This document shows positions 16,056 to 25,540 of a stretch of DNA of 64,000 nt, one piece after another (the stretch's first letter is position 1; the number at the start of each line of letters is the position of its first letter). Source of the DNA: an uncultured Poribacteria bacterium (GTDB lineage Bacteria; Poribacteria; WGA-4E; WGA-3G); the NCBI GenBank assembly GCA_951813545.1, contig OX638352.1, forward strand, positions 5,427,966-5,491,965, given 5' to 3'. The translations under genes were made by a program, and so were the position numbers. The notes under the pieces are model-generated. The model did not search any database and was not told the origin of the DNA. It saw nothing but the letters and a program-made list of their open reading frames with translations.

Positions 16056-16763
16056 TTATCGGGCGTTTTTGAGGCTTCCCCATGTGGTTGTGAGCTTGGC
16101 TTTAGGCTCTACCGGGGTAAGATTAGCATCGCCGAAGTACTCAATTTCGCCAATTTGAAAGTACGCCCCAGCCGGGTTCGATGCGGTGTCAAAAGTAACA
16201 TGCCGAAAAAAACTATACCCGACGGTTTGAACCTCGAAATCTGCGCCTGCCTCAAAAAGGACGACTTGCAGTCGCTCACTCCAAAAGCTATCCCCGTCGT
16301 GAGCAAAGATGGTCGTAAACTCCTCGCCGTCATTCGACCCCTGAACCTCCCACACTGTCGGGTCCCTTGCAGGAACATCGTTCGCTGAAGATACGGTGAA
16401 GTGTGTCAATGCGTACGGCTCCTCAAACTCAGCTGTTATGTGTAGACCTTCATCCGGAATGCCGCCCCCACGTCCGCAGCACCATTTGTCATTGCTGGGA
16501 CCAAGGAGGTTATCGAAGACGTTAAACGCAAATTCACCGCCCGCGAATCCGGGTTCTTCGTTGGCTGAGAAAATGGCGTTGTAACCTTCATCTGCTTCAG
16601 GTGCACCATCGTCTTCTGGGTCGGTTAGGTCGCCTCCGAGCAGGGAATCCGTTCCTGTTCCCAAGACTTCCTCCGCCTGTGCTATGTCAATCGTGCCGAT
16701 AACACAATAGGCTATCATCAACACAAATCCTGCTAATACCATCATAATTTTCATGTCGTTCAA
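16056..16763 (-). CDS. Secreted F5/8 type C (discoidin-like) domain protein
   Basis: 235 aa. A signal peptide (residues about 1-30, ending IDIAQA) is followed by a beta-rich domain with EFEEPYALTHFTVSSANDVP, DPTVWEVQGSNDGEEFTTIF and YFQIGEIEYFGD, the pattern of F5/8 type C carbohydrate-binding domains. A CCGRGGG loop lies near residue 93. It ends PKAKLTTTWGSLKN, a tail I associate with exported proteins of this lineage. It is an odd passenger between hsdM and the ATPase gene, with no link to DNA restriction. The 295 bases upstream, to hsdM, hold no gene. Confidence 0.7.
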   Translation of the reverse strand: MNDMKIMMVLAGFVLMIAYCVIGTIDIAQAEEVLGTGTDSLLGGDLTDPEDDGAPEADEGYNAIFSANEEPGFAGGEFAFNVFDNLLGPSNDKWCCGRGGGIPDEGLHITAEFEEPYALTHFTVSSANDVPARDPTVWEVQGSNDGEEFTTIFAHDGDSFWSERLQVVLFEAGADFEVQTVGYSFFRHVTFDTASNPAGAYFQIGEIEYFGDANLTPVEPKAKLTTTWGSLKNAR

Positions 16764-17058
16764 CCTCCAAGAGAAATGAATCTCATTTTTACGTGAGTTT
16801 CGGATGTCGTAAGATAGGGAAAGAAAGGGAGATAATTTGTGTCCTTTTCTTTCCGCTTCAGATTCCCATTTACATTGAATTCTTAGTTCTTACTCGCCAT
16901 GAGTTCACAGTCAAATTCAAGATGATTAAGTTATCTCTGGAAATGCTGATTAAGATTAAAAAATCTTTAATCTTGAAGTATTGTACCACATTTTTTACTT
17001 TTTACCAAGCAAATTATGAATCCCGATCTACTCTGCTCCCTTCGTTATATCAGAGACT

Positions 17059-18804
17059 TCATAACCCCAAAACCTCATTCAGCAAGCCTTCACTTTTCCG
17101 CTCCAGCGCCAGCATTTCCTCTGCAATTTCCTCCAGTGAGCGCAGGGGTGTGTACTGGTAGAAATAGCGATTGAAATTAATCTCGTAACCTACCTTATCC
17201 TTCTTCCTGTCTATCCAACTGTCCGGTAGGTGCGGTTTGACCTCTCGTTGGTAGTAATCCTCAATGTTCTCTGTGAAGGGGACACGTTCATGGTCTCGCA
17301 GCTTGGTATCGGGTTTCGGATTGCCCTGCTTATCCCGAACGACGACCTCCGTTCCCTCACCCAAAATCTCACACGTTTCAACCAACGGTCTTTCAACCGT
17401 CACCTTCGTATAACCAAAGAACTCGTTTGGATAGATTTTGGCGTGTTCCGTCTCTTCAAAGTTGGTGTACAGTTCCACTATTTGATGGATATGGCTATCG
17501 GAAACAAAAACGTTCTTGTCTCCGAGATTCCTTTTCATCTCGTCGCGGAAGTCAACGGCGTTGATCAGTTGGACCTTACCCTGACGTGCCTCGGATTTTT
17601 GGTTCGTTAAGATCCAGATGTAAGTGGAGATACTGGTGTTAAAGAACAACTTTTCAGGTAGCGCAATAATACACTCCAACCAATCGTTTTCGATAATCCA
17701 GCGTCGGATTTCACTCTCACCGCTACCGGCATCCCCTGTAAAGAGCGGCGATCCGTTAAAGACGATTCCAACGCGACTCCCGCGGTCCTCCATTTTGGAG
17801 AGCATGTGTTGCAGGAACAGCAATGCCCCATCGGAGGAGCGAGGCGTACCTGCTGAGAATCTGCCGGTGGCGGTTTGCGAGTCCGCTTTCACTGCCGCTT
17901 CATCGGACTTCCAACTCACACCGAAGGGTGGATTGGTAATCATATAATCGAAACGTTGCCCCTGAAATTGGTCATTAGAGAGACTGGAGCCGTGTCGGAT
18001 ATTGTCGGGGTCCTCTCCGGTGATGAGCATATCCGACTTGCAGATTGCGTAGGTCTGCGCGTTCAGTTCCTGACCTAACAGCCGAATGTCGGCATCTGGA
18101 TTGATCTGTTCGCGGAAGTACTCCTTCCCAATCGTCAACATGCCACCCGTTCCGCAGCATGGATCAAAGATACTGCGGATAACGCCCTGCCCGCGCAGAT
18201 CTTCGCTGTGTTCTGCAAACAATAGCGAGACCAATAACCGCACGACATCCCGCGGCGTGTAGTGTTCCCCACTGGTTTCGTTGGACATCTCCGAGAATCG
18301 GCGGAGCAGTTCCTCAAAGACCTGTCCCATCGTGTGGTTGTCCACCTTATCGGGGTGCAGGTCGATTTCGGTGAATTTATCACAGAAGATGAACAGCCGG
18401 TTGTTTTTGTCTAATCGCTCAATAAACCCACCGAGATTGAAGTTTTCGATGATGTCGCGCACGTCCTGACTGAATCCGTTGAGGTAGTTTTCAAAGTTGA
18501 GATGGATGTTGTTCGGGTCGGCTTTCAGTCGAGAGAGGTCATATTTGGAGGTGTTGTAGAAACTGGTGTTTGTCTCTCTCAGGATAATCGGCGGTAGCAG
18601 GTCTTCATCTACTTGACCATTGTATTGATTGTAGGTATTGATGGCTTTCTCTTTCCGTCCGTCCTCATCTAAGATGCAGTCTAATCGGCGCAGCACCAGA
18701 AACGGTAGGGTGATGTCGCCGTATTCGTGCGGTTTGAAGAGTCCTCTGAGAACATCATCCGCTACGTTCCAAACCAGATTTGCGAGTTCTTGATAATTCG
18801 CCAT
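17059..18804 (-). CDS. hsdM: Type I restriction enzyme methyltransferase subunit (HsdM)
   Basis: 581 aa. The N-terminal HsdM helical domain begins MANYQELANLVWNVADDVLR. The SAM-binding motif is IFDPCCGTGGML (about 213-223) and the catalytic motif NPPF at 291-294, as in N6-adenine methylases. It methylates the site read by HsdS. The frame stays open upstream to 19,020, but ATG 18804 is chosen because it begins the conserved N-terminus and has an AGGA site 6 bases before it. The 3' end is the source of the two tail copies at 15,697 and 13,790. Confidence 0.96.
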   Translation of the reverse strand: MANYQELANLVWNVADDVLRGLFKPHEYGDITLPFLVLRRLDCILDEDGRKEKAINTYNQYNGQVDEDLLPPIILRETNTSFYNTSKYDLSRLKADPNNIHLNFENYLNGFSQDVRDIIENFNLGGFIERLDKNNRLFIFCDKFTEIDLHPDKVDNHTMGQVFEELLRRFSEMSNETSGEHYTPRDVVRLLVSLLFAEHSEDLRGQGVIRSIFDPCCGTGGMLTIGKEYFREQINPDADIRLLGQELNAQTYAICKSDMLITGEDPDNIRHGSSLSNDQFQGQRFDYMITNPPFGVSWKSDEAAVKADSQTATGRFSAGTPRSSDGALLFLQHMLSKMEDRGSRVGIVFNGSPLFTGDAGSGESEIRRWIIENDWLECIIALPEKLFFNTSISTYIWILTNQKSEARQGKVQLINAVDFRDEMKRNLGDKNVFVSDSHIHQIVELYTNFEETEHAKIYPNEFFGYTKVTVERPLVETCEILGEGTEVVVRDKQGNPKPDTKLRDHERVPFTENIEDYYQREVKPHLPDSWIDRKKDKVGYEINFNRYFYQYTPLRSLEEIAEEMLALERKSEGLLNEVLGL

Positions 18805-19756
18805 GCATTCCTTTCTATACAGATGCTGAAAAACACCCCAGCAAAATCCTGTTGGGGAAACCTTAACGCATTTTAGATTAGGCTTACAAGGTTCCCTCCG
18901 TCGATTGATGAGAAGCCCGTAAAAATGCGATGAAATAACATTTATTTTTTGAAGGCGGCAATTTGGGTTAAAATAACACAAATTGCCATCTTTGTAGCAT
19001 AATATGCATCTTTGTAGCATAATTTGTTAGATTGTGCTTGTAGGGACGCAAACTAAAAGTTTTGCGGTGTACTCGCCCAGATGCGATGTGCATCACGCTA
19101 CAAAAACCCGCAGCACCTCAACGACTTTCAATGAAAACAGTCTCCACCTACATAAAAGCTTGTAAGTAGTGACTTGGGTTAAAATAATAACAGATTTGAA
19201 AAAAAAATCAATTCAAAACATCAAACGTCCAGAGCCATTCAGCTTTCTATTCTTTCGTCCGATTTTGAATAACCAGAAGCGGTAGGTGCTGTTTTCAACT
19301 GCGCCGGACTTACCCACGAAACCGCGAAACCCTATACACCCTTCGCTTAGATACGTCCGGATCAACGGGTTTGGGAAAACGACCGAGTGTGGTTACAAAC
19401 CGCACCATAGGTGTCAATTTAAGGAAGAACTTCTTATCGTAGGTTGGGTTGAACGGATGCCACCAAAGACGTAAAAATCATAGAAAAACAAAGTTTTCTC
19501 CATACACGCTACATTGACCAGAAACCGAGAGAAACCCAACGCTTTTGTTGTCAAGTGCTCGCAACTCTGACGGTATGAAGTTGGGTTTCGCTGCGTTCTT
19601 GAGTGAATATGACGACAGGTCGGATTTCACGCGTATTTGGCACACCGACATCTCCGTTTTCCGTTCCGCTCAACCCAACCTACGGGACCATGGTAGATTT
19701 TACAATTACTTAGACATTCTAAAGAGGCGAGGTTGATGAAGATTAACAATTTAATT
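18805..19756. other. Repeat-rich intergenic region between hsdM and the IS element
   Basis: No gene is supported. Apart from the hsdM upstream repeats it holds a copy of the GGCGAGTACACC / GCATCGCATC type repeat at about 19,060-19,110, GTGTGGTT-ACA-AACCGCAC at 19,387-19,405 followed by CATAGGTGTCAATTT, and a partial copy of the MITE interior (ACAATTACTTAGACATT) at 19,702. Short frames here have no protein-like composition. Confidence 0.65.
18956..19022. promoter_or_regulatory. Inverted and direct repeats upstream of hsdM (possible operator)
   Basis: GGCAATTTG at 18956-18964 is mirrored as CAAATTGCC at 18978-18986. Immediately beyond it CATCTTTGTAGCATAAT occurs twice, at 18986-19002 and 19006-19022 (20-bp period). 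They lie 150-220 bases before the hsdM start and belong to no other gene, so they are candidate binding sites for a regulator of the locus. Confidence 0.45.
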
Positions 19757-20879
19757 GAGGGTGTTTCATAAATAGTTATTTTTCATCGAAAACAGGTTTT
19801 AATGTAAGAAACATTTCGTGTAGGTATCCGGCATCGGAGATTCATTAGCATTGATACCTGCAAAAGTAGGATACCGAGTCCCAAAAAAGTAGAAACATAT
19901 GCCAAGCCTCGCACGGGTAAAGGTTTATGCTTGCCTGTGATCGACAAGAGTTTGCTCAACAAATCAAAGACAGGTTCAATGGCTATCTTTCGCGCCCCTT
20001 GGTAGGTAGCGACTTGCGTTGCTGTATAGAGGGGGTCTGCCCCCAAGAGTGCGTTAGCTTCGTCTAAAGTCGTCTTGGGTGTCAGCAAAAGCACGTTGGT
20101 CTCGGCGAAAGCTATGGCGCGTTTTTTATCGACATATCCGTTATCGGCAACGATACACCGTGTGCCTCGGTCAATGAGTTTCTCTTTCTTGGTATCCAAT
20201 ACCGTGCGTTCATTGATGTTGGCGGGTAGCACCTGAAACATAACAGGGAAGCCACTGCGGGTGGCAGTGAGATGCAGTCCGTATCCATAGACCCATCCGT
20301 GATACCCACTTTTCGACCAAGTGGCAGTTGTATCAACACCGCGTAAGCCTTTGGGTATCTCATTGTTGAGGCGATCCTTCTGATGCCAGACGGGACCCGC
20401 CGCTTTGAACAAACTTTTATCTTCATAAACGACTTCTTGCCGAAAGTGTCCGCCATGGCTGAGGCTCCATGTGGCGACATATTCTGTGAAGACTTCGAGC
20501 TTTGGTGTCAACGCTTTGTATCTGCGTCCAAGCGTCACGTGAGAGGGACACGCCGGTAGCCGACATCTTTCAAGCCAGATCGGGTGGTGAAATAAGTAAT
20601 CTTGCTGTGCGCGCATAGCCGTAATCCCCTTGAGTGCCATAACCGCGTAAAAGACGATGAGGGAAGCGTCCGGATACGTCTGGGGGCTCCCTCTTTTTGA
20701 AACGTTTGCTTCAGTAGTTGAAAACTCATCTAACAAAAAAAAAGAAATGTGATATACTCTATCAGGTCAGGATATTTCATGGGTATCTCCTTGAATCTAA
20801 TTTCTTAGTGGTAAAAAATTGAATTCAAAGGATACCCTTTATCCTGACTTTTGCCAACTTTTATTTATGAAACACCCTC
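19757..20879 (-). mobile_element. Complete IS5-like insertion sequence
   Basis: GAGGGTGTTTCATAAAT at 19757-19773 is perfectly mirrored at 20863-20879, and ATT flanks both sides (19754-19756 and 20880-20882) as a 3-bp target duplication. The element is 1,123 bp and encodes one DDE transposase. Intact ends and a clean target duplication suggest a fairly recent insertion. The target was a GGCGAGG-type repeat region. Confidence 0.88.
19783..20780 (-). CDS. IS5-like DDE transposase, expressed through a frameshift on T9
   Basis: The main frame carries YEDKSLFKA (first Asp), CIVADNGYVDKK (second Asp) and the final Glu in IAIEPVFDLLSK, about 317 aa. It lacks an ATG at its head. A well-placed ATG at 20780, with GGAGA 5 bases before it, starts MKYPDLIEYITFLF and then runs into nine T (20735-20743 on the plus strand) followed at once by TAG in that frame. 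A -1 slip, or one extra T in the transcript, joins it exactly to LLDEFSTTEAN. Programmed slippage on such runs is known in insertion sequences; a sequencing error is the alternative. Confidence 0.8.
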
Positions 20880-21073
20880 ATTTACTTAAACTTCATCAAA
20901 CCTCGCCAGCGGCGGTGGGAGCTTGTTTGCTGAACAACATACGAAATTACCTCTTTTGATTGTCAGAAATCTGCGGAATCCGTGTCATCCGCGATTCAGA
21001 TTAACTGATAACCAATGACTGATAAACTGAATCCTTGACGAAAAACATTTCTTTCTGTAGAATGAACATTAAC

Positions 21074-21766
21074 ATGACACAAGGCATCTTTATCACAGGT
21101 ACAGGAACAGAAATCGGGAAGACAGTGATTGCTGGTGGGTTGGCAGCATTCCTCAAACAGGCGGGCACGAACGTAGGTGTAATGAAACCGATTAGTACGG
21201 GCGATACCGCTGACGCCCAATTTCTCAAGCACGCCGCGCAGGTCGACGATGAACTCTCCTCGATTAACCCGATCTACCTACGACACCCGTTGGCACCGTC
21301 CGTGGCAGCGCGGATGGAGGGCAGAGACATCGATGTGTCATGTCTTGAGACCGCCTTCGCAAAACTTCAACAAAAATACGACTTCGTGATAGTCGAGGGA
21401 GTCGGTGGCATTGCAGTCCCCATCCAAGACGACTTTCTCGTCGTGCACCTCATCAAGCGATTGCAACTACCGATACTGATTGTTGCACAGGTAGGGTTGG
21501 GAACTTTAAACCATACATTGTTGACTGTTGCCTACGCTCGGCAGTTTGAACTTCAGATAACCGGTATTGTGTTGAATGGGTTATGCGCGGAAACAGCGGG
21601 ACTCGCCGAAGCGACAAACCCAGTTGAAATTGAGAATTTAACAGGTGTCCCTGTGATCGGTATTGTCCCTTATGAGAAACGGTTGGACACTGCTTACCCA
21701 GATGTAACCTTCTTAGCGGAATTTATGAATCAACATATAGCATGGCAGAAATTAGGAATCCTTTAA
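21074..21766 (+). CDS. bioD: Dethiobiotin synthetase
   Basis: 230 aa. MTQGIFITGTGTEIGKT carries the P-loop of BioD (GTGTEIGKT, 9-17), then TNVGVMKPISTG (the conserved lysine of the K-P-x-x-T/S region), FVIVEGVGGIAVP and VAQVGLGTLNHTLLT. It makes dethiobiotin from diaminopelargonic acid, CO2 and ATP. An ATG 12 bases upstream (21062) is an alternative start; 21074 is chosen by homology of the first strand. No other bio genes are in the window. It overlaps or abuts the next gene, so the two are likely co-transcribed. Confidence 0.93.
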   Translation: MTQGIFITGTGTEIGKTVIAGGLAAFLKQAGTNVGVMKPISTGDTADAQFLKHAAQVDDELSSINPIYLRHPLAPSVAARMEGRDIDVSCLETAFAKLQQKYDFVIVEGVGGIAVPIQDDFLVVHLIKRLQLPILIVAQVGLGTLNHTLLTVAYARQFELQITGIVLNGLCAETAGLAEATNPVEIENLTGVPVIGIVPYEKRLDTAYPDVTFLAEFMNQHIAWQKLGIL

Positions 21767-21768
21767 AT

Positions 21769-23169
21769 ATGGAGATAAAAACGGCGATTGTACTCGCCGC
21801 AGGATCAGGACGCAGGGTGTGGCCCTACGGGGAATTTAGACAGAAATGCACGATTCCTGTCGCCAATACGCCGATAGTCCGGCGAGTTGTAGAGAATCTG
21901 ATTGAGGTAGGATGCCAGCGGATTATCGTTGTGGTGGGTCATTACGCGCAACAGGTGCGTGGCGTACTTGCTGACCTACCGAACGTTACCTTCGTCACAC
22001 AGCACCCCGTTGACGGCACTGCGAGCGCAGCGTTAACCGCATTAGAGCATGTCAAAGATGAACCGTATCTCGTTGTTCACGGTGATATTGTAACCATTCC
22101 TGATAATTTTCGTAGTTTAGTTAACGAGTTTTACTCGCATAACGCGGAAGCGGCGGTACTGGTGCAGCCTCTCGGTCATGAAGATGCAAGCGACTGGCTC
22201 TGTGCCGGTGTCGGTACAGGACAAGTAGAAGGCAAAAGTGTCTCAACACTCACTGGTATTGAGGGACACCCACGTGGCGGTTCACATCGGCTCTGTGGAG
22301 TCTATGCCTTTAGCCCTGCTGTAACACCTTACCTATTAAGAAACCCTGGCATCGTTACACGGGTCCCTGTCGGTGGGATGCCCCCACCAGAATCCGAAAT
22401 CGCGCAATCCATGCAACTTATGGTTGACAATGGATGCACAGTGTTGACGGTTCAAGCAGAGGAGTTCTTTGTCGACGTTGACAAACCGTGGCATGTGTTA
22501 GAAGCCAACAAGCGTTTGGTTGATTACCTTGCGAGACAGGTTACGGAAGATCAGATTGCGACGGGAGCCACAATCTCGGATGCCGCTGATATTACTGGAC
22601 ACGTCGTTTTAGGAAAAAATTCCGTGATTGGTCCCCGCGTCGTTATCAAGGGAAACCTCATCGCAGGTGCGAACAACAACATAACGAACGGTGCCATTCT
22701 ACACGGAAATATTTTCGTCGGAGATCAGTGTAGAATCAGCGATTATTGTGATGTCGGCAGTAGTGCTATCGGAAATCGATGTATCATTGGGCACGGTGCC
22801 GAGATGGCAGGTGTCCTGTTTGACAAGGTTTATCTCTATCACTACTGTGAGATGTCTGGCGTTTTCGGATGCGCAACCGATATCGGCGCGGCGACAGTGT
22901 GTGGCACCCTCCGATTCGACGACAAGGATACACCGATGCAGGTGGAAGGGCGTTATGAAGTTCCGCCTTATGGGGCAAACGCGACCTATATGGGTGACTA
23001 TTGCCGTACTGGTGTCAACGCGATAATAATGCCCGGTAGACGCATCGGATCTTACAGCGTTGTCGGACCCGGCGTTATTCTATACGACGATGTACCGAGT
23101 AAAACAATGATAATGGCAAAACAGGAATTGGTGACGAAACCTTGGGGGCCGGAGCGGTACGGATGGTAG
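21769..23169 (+). CDS. Sugar-phosphate nucleotidyltransferase with left-handed beta-helix domain (GlmU-like)
   Basis: 466 aa. The N-terminal pyrophosphorylase domain begins KTAIVLAAGSGRRVWPYGE (NTP-binding signature) with KCTIPVANTPIVRRV and a metal-site VHGDIVTIP. From about residue 270 hexapeptide repeats form a left-handed beta helix (VVLGKNSVIGPRVVIKGNL onward), as in GlmU and mannose-1-phosphate guanylyltransferases. It activates a sugar-1-phosphate, the exact sugar being uncertain. Start ATG 21769 has AGGA 11 bases before it; an ATG at 21742 overlapping bioD is possible. Confidence 0.85.
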   Translation: MEIKTAIVLAAGSGRRVWPYGEFRQKCTIPVANTPIVRRVVENLIEVGCQRIIVVVGHYAQQVRGVLADLPNVTFVTQHPVDGTASAALTALEHVKDEPYLVVHGDIVTIPDNFRSLVNEFYSHNAEAAVLVQPLGHEDASDWLCAGVGTGQVEGKSVSTLTGIEGHPRGGSHRLCGVYAFSPAVTPYLLRNPGIVTRVPVGGMPPPESEIAQSMQLMVDNGCTVLTVQAEEFFVDVDKPWHVLEANKRLVDYLARQVTEDQIATGATISDAADITGHVVLGKNSVIGPRVVIKGNLIAGANNNITNGAILHGNIFVGDQCRISDYCDVGSSAIGNRCIIGHGAEMAGVLFDKVYLYHYCEMSGVFGCATDIGAATVCGTLRFDDKDTPMQVEGRYEVPPYGANATYMGDYCRTGVNAIIMPGRRIGSYSVVGPGVILYDDVPSKTMIMAKQELVTKPWGPERYGW

Positions 23170-23413
23170 GTGAGTGCATTCAGAAAACCGCCATCTACAA
23201 GTCCTAACGAATCAATGCTTCGGTAACCTTGATCGCCGGAGCGAGATCGACCTTGGGTAGGGGCGATCTCCTCTGTGCGACTCGCTCGTAAAGCGATTCG
23301 TCAGTTTACAGCACGAAACCTCAGCGGATAGTGAATGCTCTTACTAATTTGTCCAAATTTCAGTTAAAACGAACAAAAAACGAAATAACGCTGTCCTACG
23401 AAGTAAAAAGGGG

Positions 23414-23794
23414 TTAGAGAAGCTCCTTCAGCAGCTTGGTGAGTTCATCGTTGTCGGTGGCGAGTTCAAAGACGCGTTTAATTTTGTTCTCACGAGCAGT
23501 TTCAGGTTGTGATGCTGCATCTGGATCCCAGAGCACCTCAAGTTCCTTAGGATTGAGCCGGTCGTAGTTAACCTTGACGAGTGTGAACGGATAGTTTTCA
23601 GGAATAATAACTATCCAGTCAATCGTTTCACCACGAGCAGAATACTGCCTATCAACGGTTAACTTTGATTCTTGATGTGGCACGTTTTTTTTAATCCACT
23701 GCTTCCGGTCAAGCGCGTCTGTTTCAAAATGACCAACTTCTAGCCAATTACGTCCCGCGCCGTTGGGTTTAGTGGTAACTTCAATGCGGTGCAT
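23414..23794 (-). CDS. Hypothetical protein
   Basis: 126 aa from the ATG at 23794, which has GGAG 12 bases before it; an ATG 18 bases further upstream is possible, but then the GGAG would fall inside the gene. I do not recognise a family. It reads HRIEVTTKPNGAGRNWLEVG, is mixed alpha/beta in look, has no signal or membrane segment, and ends in a charged helix (ELATDNDELTKLLKELL). It is flanked by 240-bp and 380-bp gene-free stretches, so it is probably expressed alone. Confidence 0.6.
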   Translation of the reverse strand: MHRIEVTTKPNGAGRNWLEVGHFETDALDRKQWIKKNVPHQESKLTVDRQYSARGETIDWIVIIPENYPFTLVKVNYDRLNPKELEVLWDPDAASQPETARENKIKRVFELATDNDELTKLLKELL

Positions 23795-23812
23795 GTTAGT
23801 TTCTTTCTCCAT

Positions 23813-24062
23813 TTCGATTGTAAATTTTTGCCCGCAATCCGGCTTGAGAATTTCACCAATTAGATATACACGTTTCCTTCAAAGATTCTAACATATCGTG
23901 TGAAAAAAGTCAAGTACCTGAATCACAAATTCCAAGGCGATTTAGTTTTCCGTTTTTCCGTTCAAAGGAGGTGTAAAAAAGCCCTGTTAGACGATTCCCA
24001 CTGCTCGTCGTACGCAAAATTTGGTAAAATTCGCACATAAATAGCACATAAACAAAATAAAT
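23813..24062. other. Intergenic region upstream of the LarA-like gene
   Basis: AT-rich, with no gene and no clear repeat; it ends at the promoter at 24,063. Confidence 0.5.
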
Positions 24063-24091
24063 TTGCTTTTTTTGCGAGAAATTGGTATAAT
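24063..24091 (+). promoter_or_regulatory. Sigma-70-like promoter for the LarA-like gene
   Basis: TTGCTT, exactly 17 bases, then TATAAT, with an extended -10 (TGG before TATAAT). Transcription would begin near 24,098, giving a leader of about 80 bases before the ATG at 24180. The downstream minCDE genes may share this transcript. Confidence 0.7.
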
Positions 24092-24179
24092 ATTAGCAGG
24101 GGATAGTTTTTTACATAATGGTATGTCCATACCTATATCGCGTATCGCGTTCAATCAGACTGAGGGATGATTTTTCAAT

Positions 24180-25457
24180 ATGAAAGTGGAAATGAGATAT
24201 GGCACCGGAACCTTACCTATCGAGATTCCGGATAAGAATGTAGCCAAGGTTCTTGAAATTTCGGAAAGCACGCCACTGCCGGACGAAGACAGAGCCGTTC
24301 GGGAGGCGATTGCCCACCCTATCGCCTCACAATCCTTGGCTGAGATAGGAAAAGGTCGAGCGTCAGCATGTATTGTGATCTCCGACATAACTCGACCCGT
24401 GCCTAACAAAGTCATTCTCCCTCCAATGTTGGAAACGCTTGAACAAACTGGTATCCCACGCGAAAAAATTACCATTCTCATTGCGACCGGTATCCACCGC
24501 CCTAATGACGCGGAAGAACTCGAAACGATGGTTGGACGCGATATTATGGAAACATATCGCATTGTCAACCACTTTTCACAGAAGCCAGAGGTTCACGCAT
24601 ATTTAGGCAGAACACAGAACGGCACCCCAGTTCACATTGATAAGACCTATCTTGAAGCGGATCTGAAGATTACCACTGGACTGATTGAACCTCACCTGAT
24701 GGCAGGCTATTCTGGCGGCAGGAAGGCAATCTGTCCGGGCATTGCCTCAGTTGAGACAATGAAGGTGATGCACGGTCCTGAACTGATGGAGCATCCGAAG
24801 TCAGCAGTCGGCATTCTGGACGGGAATCCATTTCATACAGAAGCCACAGAAATCGCCTTGATGGCTGGCGTTGATTTTAACCTGAACGTCTCAATTGACA
24901 AGCAGCGCCGGATCACAGGAGTTTTCGCGGGCGACATGGTTGAATCCCACCGCGTCGGCTCGCAGTTTGTCGAGAAACACGCCAAGGTTACTTTACCTGT
25001 CGCAGCAGATGCCGTTGTTGTTTCCAGTGCTGGCTATCCTTTAGATACAACATTCTATCAAGCGATCAAAGGTTTACTGACCGCCGTCGAGATTGTGAGG
25101 CAAGGTGGTAGCATTTTACTCGTTGCGGCATGTAGCGAGGGCATTGGCAGTAAACCCTTTACGGATTTAATTTTCAAAACAGATGATTTGACAGCGTTTG
25201 TGCAAGGGCTTTATAACCCGGCAAACTTCGTTATCGATCAGTGGCAATTGGAAGAATTAGCGAAGGTTGCGCGGAAGGCAGATATTTACTTTTATACCGA
25301 TGGAATTCCCTATCATCAACGCGCAAAACTGTTCGTGCACCCTTTGAAAAGTGCACAGGAGGGCATTGAAGAACTCTTAATTCGATATGGGACAGATGCC
25401 CAAATCGCTGTGATTCCTGAAGGACCTTATGTTTTAGCACAGTTAGCAGGGAATTAA
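24180..25457 (+). CDS. larA: LarA-like nickel-pincer racemase family protein (DUF2088)
   Basis: 425 aa, the usual length. MKVEMRYGTGTLPIEIPDKN at the start, ISDITRPVPNK, ATGIHRPND and EPHLMAGYSGGRKAICPGIA are LarA-type motifs, including the conserved histidines around the nickel-pincer nucleotide. LarA racemises lactate; many homologues act on other 2-hydroxy acids, so the substrate is open. No larBCE cofactor genes are visible here. It has its own good promoter and is followed after 83 bases by minC. Confidence 0.88.
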   Translation: MKVEMRYGTGTLPIEIPDKNVAKVLEISESTPLPDEDRAVREAIAHPIASQSLAEIGKGRASACIVISDITRPVPNKVILPPMLETLEQTGIPREKITILIATGIHRPNDAEELETMVGRDIMETYRIVNHFSQKPEVHAYLGRTQNGTPVHIDKTYLEADLKITTGLIEPHLMAGYSGGRKAICPGIASVETMKVMHGPELMEHPKSAVGILDGNPFHTEATEIALMAGVDFNLNVSIDKQRRITGVFAGDMVESHRVGSQFVEKHAKVTLPVAADAVVVSSAGYPLDTTFYQAIKGLLTAVEIVRQGGSILLVAACSEGIGSKPFTDLIFKTDDLTAFVQGLYNPANFVIDQWQLEELAKVARKADIYFYTDGIPYHQRAKLFVHPLKSAQEGIEELLIRYGTDAQIAVIPEGPYVLAQLAGN

Positions 25458-25540
25458 TAGCAAACATAACTCGCGATTGAAAGGTCGCGCTCACCGAGGA
25501 AATAGCCTCAATAACGTGGAAGTTGAGACTAAGCAGCAAA

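Noticed and set aside
18805..19020. In-frame N-terminal extension of hsdM by 72 residues
   Set aside because: The extension is repeat DNA with no conserved composition; the conserved N-terminus and a ribosome site begin at 18804.
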